From DASUAS01 sp963809795 (GTDB lineage: Bacteria; Actinomycetota; Acidimicrobiia; IMCC26256; DASPTH01), in assembly GCA_963809795.1 (NCBI GenBank), contig CAWELN010000008.1, positions 248,001-312,000 of the forward strand: a DNA stretch of 64,000 nucleotides, given 5' to 3'. How positions within the stretch are numbered: position 1 is the stretch's first letter; each line of letters begins with the position of its first letter. Shown piece after piece: positions 16,566 to 33,422 of the stretch. The position numbers were made by a program, and so were the translations under genes. Under the pieces are notes generated by a model. The model saw only the letters and a program-made list of their open reading frames with translations, was not told the origin of the DNA and searched no databases.

Positions 16566-16892
16566 CTATGACGCCTGGATCTTGATCTCGATGTCGACAC
16601 CGGCAGGGAGGTCGAGGCGCTGGAGCGACTCCACCGTCTTGCTGGTCGGTTCGACGATGTCGAGCAGGCGCTTGTGGATCCGCATCTCGAAGTGCTCGCG
16701 CGAGTCCTTGTCGACGTGCGGCGAGCGCACCACGCAGAACCGGCGGATCTCGGTCGGGAGCGGCACGGGACCCCGTACCTTCGCCTGGGTGCGCACGACC
16801 GTCTCGACGATCTTCTTCGTCGACTGATCGATGATCTCGTGGTCGTAGGCCTTGAGCCGGATCCGGATCTTCTGACCCTGCGAATTCGCCAT
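16566..16892 (-). CDS. rpsJ: 30S ribosomal protein S10
   Basis: S10 is a 30S head protein and, as NusE, a partner of NusB and NusG in antitermination and transcription-translation coupling. The 108-residue product starts MANSQGQKIRIRLKAYDHEI and has the signature VRGPVPLPTEIRRFCVVRSP and HEMRIHKR-type block (HFEMRIHKRLLDI). It has a few extra N-terminal residues. It follows tuf by 42 bases and is not followed by rplC as would be usual. The next gene downstream is on the other strand. Confidence 0.97.
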   Translation of the reverse strand: MANSQGQKIRIRLKAYDHEIIDQSTKKIVETVVRTQAKVRGPVPLPTEIRRFCVVRSPHVDKDSREHFEMRIHKRLLDIVEPTSKTVESLQRLDLPAGVDIEIKIQAS

Positions 16893-16934
16893 GTGCTCTG
16901 TGTCTCCGGATCCTGCTCGACGTGCCGGCTACGA

Positions 16935-18125
16935 CTACTTGAGGATCTTGGTGACGACGCCGGACCCGACGGTGCGCCCACCCTCACGGATGGCGAATCG
17001 GAGGCCCTCGTCCATGGCGATCGCCTTCTGGAGCTCGACCGTCATGACCGTGTTGTCACCGGGCATCACCATCTCGACGCCCTCTTCCAGCTCGATCGAG
17101 CCGGTGACGTCGGTGGTGCGGAAGTAGAACTGCGGGTGGTAGTTGGCGAAGAACGGCGTGTGCCGCCCACCCTCCTCCTTCTTCAGCACGTACACCTGGG
17201 CGGTGAAGCCGGTGTGCGGGGTGATCGAGCCGGGCTTGGCCAGGACCTGGCCGCGCTCGACCTCTTCCTTCTTGGTGCCCCGCAGCAGGGCGCCGATGTT
17301 GTCGCCGGCGCGGCCCTCGTCGAGGAGCTTGCGGAACATCTCGACGCCGGTGCAGGTGGTCTTGGTGGTGGGGCGCAGACCGATGATCTCGATCTCCTCA
17401 CCCACCTTCACCTGACCACGCTCGACCCGGCCGGTCACCACGGTGCCGCGACCGGTGATCGAGAAGACGTCCTCGATCGGCATCAGGAACGGCCGGTCGA
17501 TGGCGCGCTCGGGCTCGGGGATGAACGTGTCGACCGCGTCCATGAGCTCGGTGATCTTCGGCGTCCACTCGGCGTCGCCCTCGAGCGCCTTCAGCGCGGA
17601 CACGCGCACGATGGGCGTGTCGTCGCCGGGGAACTCGTACTCGTTGAGCAGCTCGCGCACCTCGAGCTCCACGAGCTCGAGGATCTCCTCGTCGTCGACC
17701 ATGTCGGCCTTGTTCAGCGCGACCACGATCGACGGCACGCCGACCTGGCGGGCGAGCAGCACGTGCTCACGCGTCTGGGGCATCGGGCCGTCGGTGGCCG
17801 CGACCACGAGGATCGCACCGTCCATCTGCGCCGCACCGGTGATCATGTTCTTGATGTAGTCGGCGTGACCGGGGCAGTCGACGTGCGCGTAGTGGCGGTT
17901 GGGCGTCTCGTACTCGACGTGCGAGATCGAGATGGTGATGCCGCGCGCCTTCTCCTCCGGCGCCTTGTCGATCTGATCGAACGCGGTGAAGGAGTTGTTG
18001 GTGGGATCGTTTTCGGCCATCACCTTGGTGATCGCCGCGGTCAAGGTGGTCTTGCCGTGGTCGATGTGCCCGATGGTCCCGATGTTGAGATGCGGCTTGT
18101 TCCGCTCGAACTTCGCCTTGGCCAT
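16935..18125 (-). CDS. tuf: Elongation factor Tu
   Basis: EF-Tu delivers aminoacyl-tRNA to the ribosome. The 396-residue protein has P-loop GHIDHGKT (residues 19-26), switch I RGITIS, G3 DCPGHAD, G4 NKAD and G5 SALKAL, followed by the two beta-barrel domains. Kirromycin-region residues look normal. The length is standard. It follows fusA by 31 bases in the str operon, as in most bacteria. Confidence 0.98.
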   Translation of the reverse strand: MAKAKFERNKPHLNIGTIGHIDHGKTTLTAAITKVMAENDPTNNSFTAFDQIDKAPEEKARGITISISHVEYETPNRHYAHVDCPGHADYIKNMITGAAQMDGAILVVAATDGPMPQTREHVLLARQVGVPSIVVALNKADMVDDEEILELVELEVRELLNEYEFPGDDTPIVRVSALKALEGDAEWTPKITELMDAVDTFIPEPERAIDRPFLMPIEDVFSITGRGTVVTGRVERGQVKVGEEIEIIGLRPTTKTTCTGVEMFRKLLDEGRAGDNIGALLRGTKKEEVERGQVLAKPGSITPHTGFTAQVYVLKKEEGGRHTPFFANYHPQFYFRTTDVTGSIELEEGVEMVMPGDNTVMTVELQKAIAMDEGLRFAIREGGRTVGSGVVTKILK

Positions 18126-18156
18126 GGCTGTCCCTTACTCCCTTGCTTTCCGTGAG

Positions 18157-20280
<2,124 letters not shown>

Positions 20281-20605
20281 CTCTTCGATTCTCTTCTTCT
20301 CATCTCCCCCGGGGGGACCGGAGAGAGCGAACTCCAAGTAAACGTTGTCGACCGATCAGGTGTTCCCCTGATGGGGAAACCCATGAGGCGGGCGCCGGGG
20401 ACGGACGGTGACCGCTCGTGCAGTTGGCCCCGCCGAGCGAGACCCGCCCCGGAGGGGCGGCTTTCGCCGAAGGCGAAAGCCGCAGGGGCTCGCTCGGATG
20501 GAGGGGCCAGCACGAGCGGGTGCCGGCCGGCACCGGCGACCGCCGCCCCGAGGTCAGGGCAGCGTCAAACCAATAAGTACTTGAGCACGACCCGAGACAA
20601 CCCCA
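20281..20605 (-). other. rpsG-fusA gap with a multi-helix structured element (candidate RNA)
   Basis: No gene is seen in this 325-base gap. Positions 20412-20519 contain nested perfect pairings: CCGCTCGTG (20412) with CACGAGCGG (20511); TGGCCCC (20425) with GGGGCCA (20503); and CCGAGCGAG (20433) with CTCGCTCGG (20489). Inside these are two hairpins, CCGCCCC-GGA-GGGGCGG (20444-20460) and CTTTCGCC-GAA-GGCGAAAG (20461-20479). A perfect 16-base palindrome GGTGCCGGCCGGCACC follows at 20519-20534. A smaller pair of hairpins lies at 20355-20383. In the minus-strand transcript this would be an intercistronic or 5' leader structure of fusA. It could be a regulatory RNA, an attenuator, or a mobile palindrome. 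Confidence 0.6.
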
Positions 20606-21076
20606 TCACCACCGATAGTGAGCGAACGCCTTGTTCGACTCGGCCATCTTCTGCAGATCGTCCTTGCGCTTGATCGACGCACCGATCCCGTTGCTGGCGT
20701 CCATCAGCTCGTTGGCCAGCCGCTCGGCCATCGTCTTCTCACGCCGCTGACGCGAGTACCCGACGATCCAACGGATCGCCAGCGTGGTCGCCCGGCGCGG
20801 CCGCACCTCGACCGGCACCTGGTAGGTGGCACCACCGACGCGCCGGCTGCGCACCTCGAGTGCCGGGCGCACGTTCTCGACCGCGCGCTTCAGCACCGCC
20901 ACGGGGTCGCCGCCGGCGCGCTTCTCGATGTCGGCGAGCGCGTCGTAGACGATCTTCTCGGCGATCGAGCGCTTGCCGCGCTGGAGGATCTTGTTGACGA
21001 CCTGGGTGACGACCACCGACCGGTACACGGGGTCGGGCATGAGGTCGCGCCGCGGTGCGGGTCCCTTGCGAGGCAT
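20606..21076 (-). CDS. rpsG: 30S ribosomal protein S7
   Basis: S7 nucleates assembly of the 30S head and represses the str operon in E. coli. The 156-residue protein starts MPRKGPAPRRDLMPDPVYRS and contains LKRAVENVRPALEVRSRRVG, YQVPVEVRPRRATTLAIRWI and ERLANELMDASNG. The length is typical of the short S7 form. Its ATG shares one base with the rpsL stop (TGATG). Confidence 0.97.
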   Translation of the reverse strand: MPRKGPAPRRDLMPDPVYRSVVVTQVVNKILQRGKRSIAEKIVYDALADIEKRAGGDPVAVLKRAVENVRPALEVRSRRVGGATYQVPVEVRPRRATTLAIRWIVGYSRQRREKTMAERLANELMDASNGIGASIKRKDDLQKMAESNKAFAHYRW

Positions 21077-21447
21077 CAGGCGTCCTTCTTGGCGCCGTAG
21101 CGGCTGCGGGCCTGCTTGCGGTTGGCGACGCCGCTGGCGTCGAGGGCGCCGCGCACGATCTTGTACCGCACGCCCGGGAGGTCCTTCACCCGGCCGCCGC
21201 GGACGAGCACGATCGAGTGCTCCTGGAGGTTGTGACCGATGCCGGGGATGTAGGCGGTGACCTCGATGCCGGAGGTGAGCCGGACCCGCGCGACCTTCCG
21301 CAGCGCCGAGTTCGGCTTCTTCGGCGTGTGGGTGAACACACGCGTGCACACCCCGCGGCGCTGGGGCGAGCCCTTCAGCGCCGGCGTCTTCGACTTCTCG
21401 GGCTTGGTCTCCCGCCCCTTGCGGACGAGCTGCTGGATCGTGGGCAC
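21076..21447 (-). CDS. rpsL: 30S ribosomal protein S12
   Basis: S12 monitors decoding at the A site. The 123-residue protein contains the invariant TPKKPNSALRK (Lys43) and GRVKDLPGVRY (Lys88) segments. Both lysines that mutate in streptomycin resistance are wild type, so the predicted phenotype is streptomycin sensitivity at this target. The family Asp at the beta-methylthiolation site (Asp89) is present. It is the first gene of the str operon, divergent from a GNAT gene. Confidence 0.98.
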   Translation of the reverse strand: MPTIQQLVRKGRETKPEKSKTPALKGSPQRRGVCTRVFTHTPKKPNSALRKVARVRLTSGIEVTAYIPGIGHNLQEHSIVLVRGGRVKDLPGVRYKIVRGALDASGVANRKQARSRYGAKKDA

Positions 21448-21541
21448 AGGACTCCTACGCGCGTGGATTCATGGAGCAAGATCTCGGGGCGGCCGGAGTG
21501 CCACCGGACGGGTGACGCAGCCGGCGAAGGGCCGACAGATC

Positions 21542-21547
21542 AGGATA
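21542..21547 (-). promoter_or_regulatory. Candidate -10 element of the str operon
   Basis: On the minus strand GCTATCCT lies 95 bases upstream of the rpsL start. Nearly the same octamer precedes tRNA-Trp, tRNA-Thr and (as GTATCCT) the L10 leader. No clear -35 box is seen. Confidence 0.4.
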
Positions 21548-21628
21548 GCGGTTCGGCCCCGGCCTGCGCCACGCACCCGTAGGATCGGCCGGGGCCGGTG
21601 CACGCGGGCAGGAGGGAGTCGCACCACC

Positions 21629-22309
21629 ATGGAGCCCTCGCCGCTCGACAACGCGGTCTGGTACGCGCTGACCACCCACCACACCGGGTTCGCCGAGGTC
21701 GTCGGGACCGCCCGACGGTACCGGCCGGACGTCTCGGTGTTCGGCGCCGTCGAGCACTTCGACGACGACGCCTGGCGCGACCTGGCGGCGCTGGTGGGGC
21801 CGGGCCGGCCCGCGGTGCTGTTCCGGCCCTCCCTCCCCGAGCCACCGCCGGGCTGGACCCGCCTGGGCGGGGGCGTCGGGCACCAGATGGTGCTGCGCGA
21901 GCTCGCCGCGGTCGACGTCCCCGACGCTCGATCCCTCGGACCCGACGACGCGCCCGAGATGATGGCACTGGTCGAGCTCACCCGGCCGGGGCCGTTCGCG
22001 GCGCGGACGGTCGACCTCGGCGGCTACGTCGGCGTCTTCGACGACGGGCAGCTCGTCGCGATGGCGGGGGAACGCCTCCGCGTGCCCGGCTGCTGCGAGA
22101 TCAGCGCCGTGTGCACCCGTCCCGATCATCGCGGTCGAGGCCTGGCCGCCGGTCTGACCGCGCTCGTGGCGCGAGCCGTCCTGGCGCGTGGGGAGCAGCC
22201 GTTCCTCCACCACGCGTCGGACAACGACCCGGCGCGCCGGGTCTACGAGTCGCTCGGCTTCGAGTTCCGGCGGGAGGTCGAGTTCGCCGCGTTCGGCGCT
22301 CCCTCATGA
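21629..22309 (+). CDS. GNAT-family N-acetyltransferase
   Basis: A 226-residue protein. Its C-terminal half has the GNAT acetyl-CoA signature: ISAVCTRPDHRGRGLAAGLT (motif A, Q/R-x-x-G-x-G/A form RGRGLA) around residue 157, then LHHASDNDPARRVYESLGF (motif B). The N-terminal half (MEPSPLDNAVWYALTTHH) resembles the arm of FR47-like acetyltransferases. The ATG 21629 is the only start in frame near GGAGGGA, which is rather far (12 bases). It is transcribed divergently from rpsL and towards rpoC. The substrate is unknown. Confidence 0.88.
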   Translation: MEPSPLDNAVWYALTTHHTGFAEVVGTARRYRPDVSVFGAVEHFDDDAWRDLAALVGPGRPAVLFRPSLPEPPPGWTRLGGGVGHQMVLRELAAVDVPDARSLGPDDAPEMMALVELTRPGPFAARTVDLGGYVGVFDDGQLVAMAGERLRVPGCCEISAVCTRPDHRGRGLAAGLTALVARAVLARGEQPFLHHASDNDPARRVYESLGFEFRREVEFAAFGAPS

Positions 22310-22313
22310 CTGG

Positions 22314-22362
22314 TCGATTCCGTTTCGCCGTCCCGCCCTCCGGGCACGGCTCCACTTCATCT
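22314..22362 (+). repeat. Dispersed intergenic repeat, family B copy 3
   Basis: GGTCGATTCCGTTTCGCCGT followed by CCGCCCTCCGGGCACGGCTC and CACTTCATCTCCTC resembles the 62-bp units at 33175-33349 and the copies at 4240 and 8497. It lies in the gap between the convergent GNAT and rpoC genes. Within it GCCCTCCGGGC is a perfect short palindrome. Confidence 0.5.
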
Positions 22363-22399
22363 CCTCATCGATGACCACCCGCCGGAACCCGGCCGACGT

Positions 22400-26491
<4,092 letters not shown>

Positions 26492-26545
26492 AGGTTCCTC
26501 GCTTCTCTTCGTCGTCTTCTCGTGCGTGCGTCTGGTCGGGTGGGG

Positions 26546-30034
<3,489 letters not shown>

Positions 30035-30139
30035 TCCTGGAACTCAGAGGGAAGGGATGGAACGGTCGGGCTGAGGGCGCGCGCGAGCTCTCTGGAGAGA
30101 CTCAACGAAGGCACGGCCGGGCAGACACGACTGTTCAAC

Positions 30140-30168
30140 AGTGTAGGGTCTGATTTGTTCCCGTGCAA
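30140..30168 (-). promoter_or_regulatory. Promoter of rpoBC
   Basis: Minus-strand TTGCAC (30168-30163) and TACACT (30145-30140) are separated by exactly 17 bases. This is close to the housekeeping sigma consensus. A short palindrome CTGTT-C-AACAG covers the expected start. It implies an untranslated leader of about 100 bases before rpoB, independent of rplJL. Confidence 0.65.
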
Positions 30169-30256
30169 GAGCAGGCAACGTCAGACCCGAAGGGGCCTGC
30201 GTGCTGGCGGCAGGATACGACACCCCCTCCGGAAGGTCAAGGTTCTTCTCCGGGTC

Positions 30257-30276
30257 TGTGCAGAATTCTGTACAGT
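30257..30276 (+). promoter_or_regulatory. Operator and -10 of the toxin-antitoxin pair
   Basis: TGT-G-CAGAATTCTG-T-ACA (30257-30274) is an 18-base palindrome with one mismatched pair. It overlaps TACAGT (30271-30276), a good -10. The antitoxin ATG begins six bases after this -10 and has no Shine-Dalgarno site, so the mRNA may be leaderless. Autorepression by the antitoxin at this palindrome is the natural inference. Confidence 0.55.
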
Positions 30277-30282
30277 CCTGGG

Positions 30283-30558
30283 ATGGACGAGCCCGAGCGA
30301 TTGAGCGTCACCGAGGCCAGCCGGCGGGGCGTGGCCCGCCTGGTGGCCGACGCCGCCCACGGCCGCGAGGTGGTGGTGGAGCGCCACGGCCGCCCGGTCG
30401 CCGCGGTGGTCGACGTCGACCGGTTCGAGGAGGTGACCCGCCTCCGCGACGACCTGCGCGACCTCGCCCTGGTGATCGGCCGGTCGGCCGGTGACGACGG
30501 TCGCCGCACGCCGCTCGACGAGGTGGTCGACGCGTTCGGCCGCGCCCGCCGCGCCTGA
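30283..30558 (+). CDS. Antitoxin, Phd/YefM-like
   Basis: A 91-residue protein, MDEPERLSVTEASRRGVARL and onward. The N-terminal half has the Phd/YefM pattern: sVTEASRRGV helix, then GREVVVERHGRPVAAVVDVD and RFEEVTRLRDDLRD. This fold binds operator DNA as a dimer. The C-terminal tail (RRTPLDEVVDAFGRARRA) should wrap the toxin. The putative toxin gene starts one base after its stop. It is transcribed opposite to the surrounding rpoB and rplL genes. Confidence 0.8.
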   Translation: MDEPERLSVTEASRRGVARLVADAAHGREVVVERHGRPVAAVVDVDRFEEVTRLRDDLRDLALVIGRSAGDDGRRTPLDEVVDAFGRARRA

Positions 30559-30559
30559 C

Positions 30560-31084
30560 GTGGCCGTGGTCGTGCTCACCGACCCCGCGGTCGACGACCT
30601 GCGCCGGGCCGGGCCCGTGGTCGCCGCGCTGCTGCTCGGGCGCCTGCGCATCCTCGCCACCGAGCCCGACGCCGGGGCACCCCTGGTCGACGCGCGCACC
30701 GGCTACCGGCTGGTCGACGCGCTCGGCGGCGCCGCCCGCATCGTGTTCAGCACCGACCGCGACGAGGTGACGGTGCACGAGGTGTGGGTCGAGGGCGCCC
30801 GCACCGACGGTGAGGCCTACGCCGAGGCGCTCGAGCGGATCCGGGTCGCCGACCCGTCGGAGCAGGTTGCGCTGGCTCGGAACCTCCGCCGGCTGGGCCG
30901 GCTGACCGGAGCCCGCCCGGTCCCGCAGGGGCGCCTGCGCGCCCCGGTCCCCGACTGGCTGGCCGACGCGCTGGTGACCCGGGCGGGCCGGGACCGCCTC
31001 GCCGTGGCCGCGCTGGATGCGGCCACGGCCTTCGCGGAGTGGAACCGGTTCCTCGAGGAGCGGGCGCCGCACGCCGGGACGTAG
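30560..31084 (+). CDS. ParE/RelE-like toxin with C-terminal extension
   Basis: A 174-residue protein starting at GTG 30560, one base after the antitoxin stop. Residues 1-95 follow the ParE/RelE pattern: VVLTDPAVDDLRRAGPVVA, then RILATEPDAGAPLVDARTGY, then RLVDALGGAARIVFSTDRDE and VTVHEVWVEGARTDGEAYAE. The remaining 80 residues (LGRLTGARPVPQ, then PDWLADALVTRAGRDRLAVA) are an added helical domain, because RelE and ParE toxins are usually 85-105 residues. Whether it acts as an mRNA endonuclease or a gyrase poison cannot be told. The added domain might be an internal neutraliser or a targeting domain. Confidence 0.7.
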   Translation: MAVVVLTDPAVDDLRRAGPVVAALLLGRLRILATEPDAGAPLVDARTGYRLVDALGGAARIVFSTDRDEVTVHEVWVEGARTDGEAYAEALERIRVADPSEQVALARNLRRLGRLTGARPVPQGRLRAPVPDWLADALVTRAGRDRLAVAALDAATAFAEWNRFLEERAPHAGT

Positions 31085-31108
31085 CGACGCCGCCGGCGCG
31101 CGTCGCTC

Positions 31109-31498
31109 CTACTTGAGCTCGACGGTGGCGCCGGCCTCCTCCAGCTGCGCCTTCGCCTTGTCGGCGTCTTCCTTGGAGACCTTCTCCAGCACCGGCTTGG
31201 GGGCGCCGTCGACCAGGTCCTTGGCCTCCTTGAGGCCGAGGCCGGCGACGAGCGCGCGGACCTCCTTGATGACCTGGATCTTCTTGTCGCCCGCCGCGGT
31301 CAGGATGACGTCGAACTCGTCCTTCTCCTCCGCGGGAGCGGCCTCGCCGCCGCCGGCAGCCGGAGCCGCCGCGACCGCGACGGGAGCCGCGGCGGTGACG
31401 CCGAACTCCTCTTCGAAGGCCTTGAGGAAGTCGTTGAGCTCGAGGACGGTCATGTTCTTGAACACGTCCAGCAGCTCGGGGGTGGTCATGGTTGCCAT
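31109..31498 (-). CDS. rplL: 50S ribosomal protein L7/L12
   Basis: L7/L12 forms the multi-copy stalk that recruits GTPase factors. The 129-residue product starts MATMTTPELLDVFKNMTVLE. It has the N-terminal dimerisation helices, an Ala/Pro/Gly hinge (AAAPVAVAAAPAAGGG) and the C-terminal domain with EFDVILTAAGDKKIQVIKEV and LGLKEAKDLVDGAPKPV. GGAAG lies seven bases before the ATG 31498. In the sequence as given, the rplJ frame runs into it without a stop because of an indel in rplJ. Confidence 0.97.
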   Translation of the reverse strand: MATMTTPELLDVFKNMTVLELNDFLKAFEEEFGVTAAAPVAVAAAPAAGGGEAAPAEEKDEFDVILTAAGDKKIQVIKEVRALVAGLGLKEAKDLVDGAPKPVLEKVSKEDADKAKAQLEEAGATVELK

Positions 31499-31517
31499 GG
31501 TTGCTCTTCCTTCTGGG

Positions 31518-32269
31518 TTACTCGGACTCGGTGGACTCGGGTGCGGCGTCCGGCGCGGGTGCGTCGGCGGCGGGCGCCTCGGTGTCGGGCGCCTCGGTGT
31601 CGGGCGCCTCGGCGGCCGGGGCCTCGACCTCGGTGGCCTCCGCCTCGGTGCGGGCGCCTCGGTGGCGGGCGCCTCGGCGGCCGGGGCCTCGACCTCGGTG
31701 GCCTCCTCGGCCGGAGCCTCCGGCTCGGTCGCCTCGGGGAGGACCTCGCCGGCGGCGACGCGCTCGTCGATCAGCGCCTGCACGCCGTAGGCGAAGTTGC
31801 GGGTGAACGCCTGGAACAGGCCGGCCGCCTTGGTCAGCGGGGCCTGGAACATGCCCGCGATCTGGCCGAGCATGACGTCGCGCGACGGCAGGTCGGCCAG
31901 CGCCGCGATCTCGGACGGGGTGATGACCCGCTCGCCGAGCAGCCCGCCCTTCACGACCAGGGCCGGGTTGTCGCGGCCGAAGTCGCGCAGGGCCTTGGCC
32001 GCGGCGGCGGCGTCGCCCCGCACGAAGGCGAGCGCGACCGGACCCTCGAACATCGAGGTGATCTCGTCGTAGCCCGCGCCCTCGATCGCCCGGCGGGCGA
32101 GCGTGTTCTTGAACACCTTGTACTCGGTGCCCGAACCCCGCAGCGACCCGCGCAGGTCGGCCAGCTCGTGGACGGTCAGGCCGCGGTACTCGGTGAGCAC
32201 GGTGGCGTCGGCTTCCGCCAGCTTGGTGCGGATCTCGTCGACGACCGCGACCTTCTCGGGTCTCGCCAT
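31518..32269 (-). CDS. rplJ: 50S ribosomal protein L10, frameshifted in its C-terminal repeat
   Basis: L10 anchors the L12 dimers and binds 23S rRNA at the stalk base. Residues 1-172 are a normal L10 (MARPEKVAVVDEIRTKLAEA; KVFKNTLARRAIEG; MLGQIAGMFQAPL). After that comes an Ala/Glu/Pro/Thr-rich tail encoded by direct repeats. The span is 752 bases, which is not a multiple of three. Near 31650 GGTG-CGGG stands where the neighbouring repeat has GGTGGCGGG. Restoring one base gives a 250-residue protein ending ESTESE and a TAA at 31518-31520. As read, the frame turns into an Arg/Pro-rich stretch and fuses to rplL. Either a real slippage or a sequencing error. Confidence 0.9.
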
Positions 32270-32350
32270 CTGGTTGCCTCTCGCAGAAACGGACAGGGAC
32301 GTCGCCGCAGACACGCGGGACGTCCCGATCAGCACGAGAGCGCCTCGTCC

Positions 32351-32428
32351 GGCGGGGGCCTGCTCCCGGAGGAGCCGCCGCCCATTACCTCGTGGGAGAC
32401 CGGAGGTCTGTGGCAGTTGAGTTGTGGA
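32351..32428 (-). promoter_or_regulatory. L10 leader of rplJL
   Basis: The minus-strand sequence CAACTGCCACAGACCTCCGG followed by TCTCCCACGAGG, GGGCGGCGGCTCCTCCGGGA and GCAGGCCCCCGCC resembles the ribosomal protein L10 leader that binds the L10-L12 complex and represses rplJL translation. GACC-TCC-GGTC and GGCTCC-TCC-GGGAGC are visible hairpins. A covariance-model search would confirm it. Confidence 0.65.
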
Positions 32429-32434
32429 CCGCGA

Positions 32435-32440
32435 GGATAC
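32435..32440 (-). promoter_or_regulatory. Candidate -10 element of rplJL
   Basis: GTATCCT on the minus strand overlaps the rplA stop. A start about seven bases downstream would place the transcript exactly at the beginning of the L10 leader. Confidence 0.4.
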
Positions 32441-33159
32441 TACGACGCCACCGACGCGTGCTCCTCGAGCCGGGTGGCGGTCGGGTCGAGCTTCACGCCC
32501 GGGCCCATGGTGGAGCTCGCGGTGACCGCCTTCAGGTACCGGCCCTTGGCCGAGGCGGGTTTCGCCCGCGTCAGCTCGTCGAGCACCGCGTAGTAGTTCT
32601 CGAGCAGCGCGGTCGTGTCGAAGCTGGCCTTGCCCAACGGAACGTGCACGTTGCCGTAGCGGTCGGTGCGGTACTCGACCTTGCCCGCCTTGAACTCCCC
32701 AACCGTCTTGCCCACGTCGTTGGTGACGGTGCCGGTCTTCGGGTTGGGCATGAGGCCGCGCGGCCCGAGGGTGCGGCCGAGCTTGCCGACCTGACCCATG
32801 AGGTCGGGAGTGGCGATCGCCACGTCGAAGTCGAGCATGCCGCCCTCGATCCGGGCGACGAGGTCGTCGGCGCCGACGATGTCGGCCCCGGCCTCCTGCG
32901 CCTCGCGGGCCGCGTCGCCGGCCGCGAACACCGCGACCCGCACGCTCTTGCCGGTCCCGTTTGGCAGCGACACCGTGCCGCGGATCATCTGATCGGCCTT
33001 ACGGGGGTCGACGCCGAGGCGGAACGCCACCTCGACGGTCTCGTCGAAGTTGTGGGAGGCCATCGCCTTCACCAGGTCGAGGGCCTCGGTCGGGGCGAAC
33101 ACCTGCTCACGGTCGTAACGGCGCTCGGCGTCGACCAACTTCTTGCCGGGCTTGCTCAT
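32440..33159 (-). CDS. rplA: 50S ribosomal protein L1
   Basis: L1 forms the mobile stalk at the E site and represses the L11-L1 operon in E. coli. The 239-residue protein starts MSKPGKKLVDAERRYDREQV and contains PRGLMPNPKTGTVTNDVGK and GNVHVPLGKASFDTTALLEN. The frame is open upstream through the tandem repeats, but ATG 33159 gives the family length. Between it and rplK lies a repeat-filled gap of 263 bases. Confidence 0.97.
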   Translation of the reverse strand: MSKPGKKLVDAERRYDREQVFAPTEALDLVKAMASHNFDETVEVAFRLGVDPRKADQMIRGTVSLPNGTGKSVRVAVFAAGDAAREAQEAGADIVGADDLVARIEGGMLDFDVAIATPDLMGQVGKLGRTLGPRGLMPNPKTGTVTNDVGKTVGEFKAGKVEYRTDRYGNVHVPLGKASFDTTALLENYYAVLDELTRAKPASAKGRYLKAVTASSTMGPGVKLDPTATRLEEHASVAS

Positions 33160-33174
33160 CGCATCGCTCCTTCT

Positions 33175-33349
33175 TGATCGGTCGACTCCGCTTCGCCGTC
33201 CCGGCTTCCGCCAACGGCTGCGCTGCGTCTCCAGTCTGATCGGTCGACTCCGCTTCGCCGTCCCGGCTTCCGCCAACGGCTGCGCTGCGTCTCCAGTCTG
33301 ATCGATCGACTCCGCTTCGCCGTCCCGGCTTCCGCCAACGGCTCCGCTT
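33175..33349 (-). repeat. Tandem 62-bp repeat, 2.8 units, between rplK and rplA
   Basis: Units begin at 33175, 33237 and 33299, each with TGATCG-TCGACTCCGCTTCG followed by CCGTCCCGGCTTCCGCCAAC. The first two units are essentially identical over 62 bases. The third diverges after about 45 bases into GGCTCCGCTTCGCTCCTCG, which is the end of the dispersed family B copies. The array would lie in the rplK-rplA transcript. Copy number is likely to vary between strains. Confidence 0.85.
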
Positions 33350-33422
33350 CGCTCCTCGATCGGGGCTCCCTCGGTGGTCCCGGTTCCGCCGGCGAGGTCC
33401 TCCGGCGGGGGGTGACAGTGCG

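Noticed and set aside
31109..32335. A single 408-codon L10-L12 fusion gene
   Set aside because: The linker part reads as an Arg/Pro-rich frame that becomes a regular Ala/Glu/Pro tail with a stop if one base is added, and rplL has its own ribosome-binding site. I therefore list two genes and report the frameshift.
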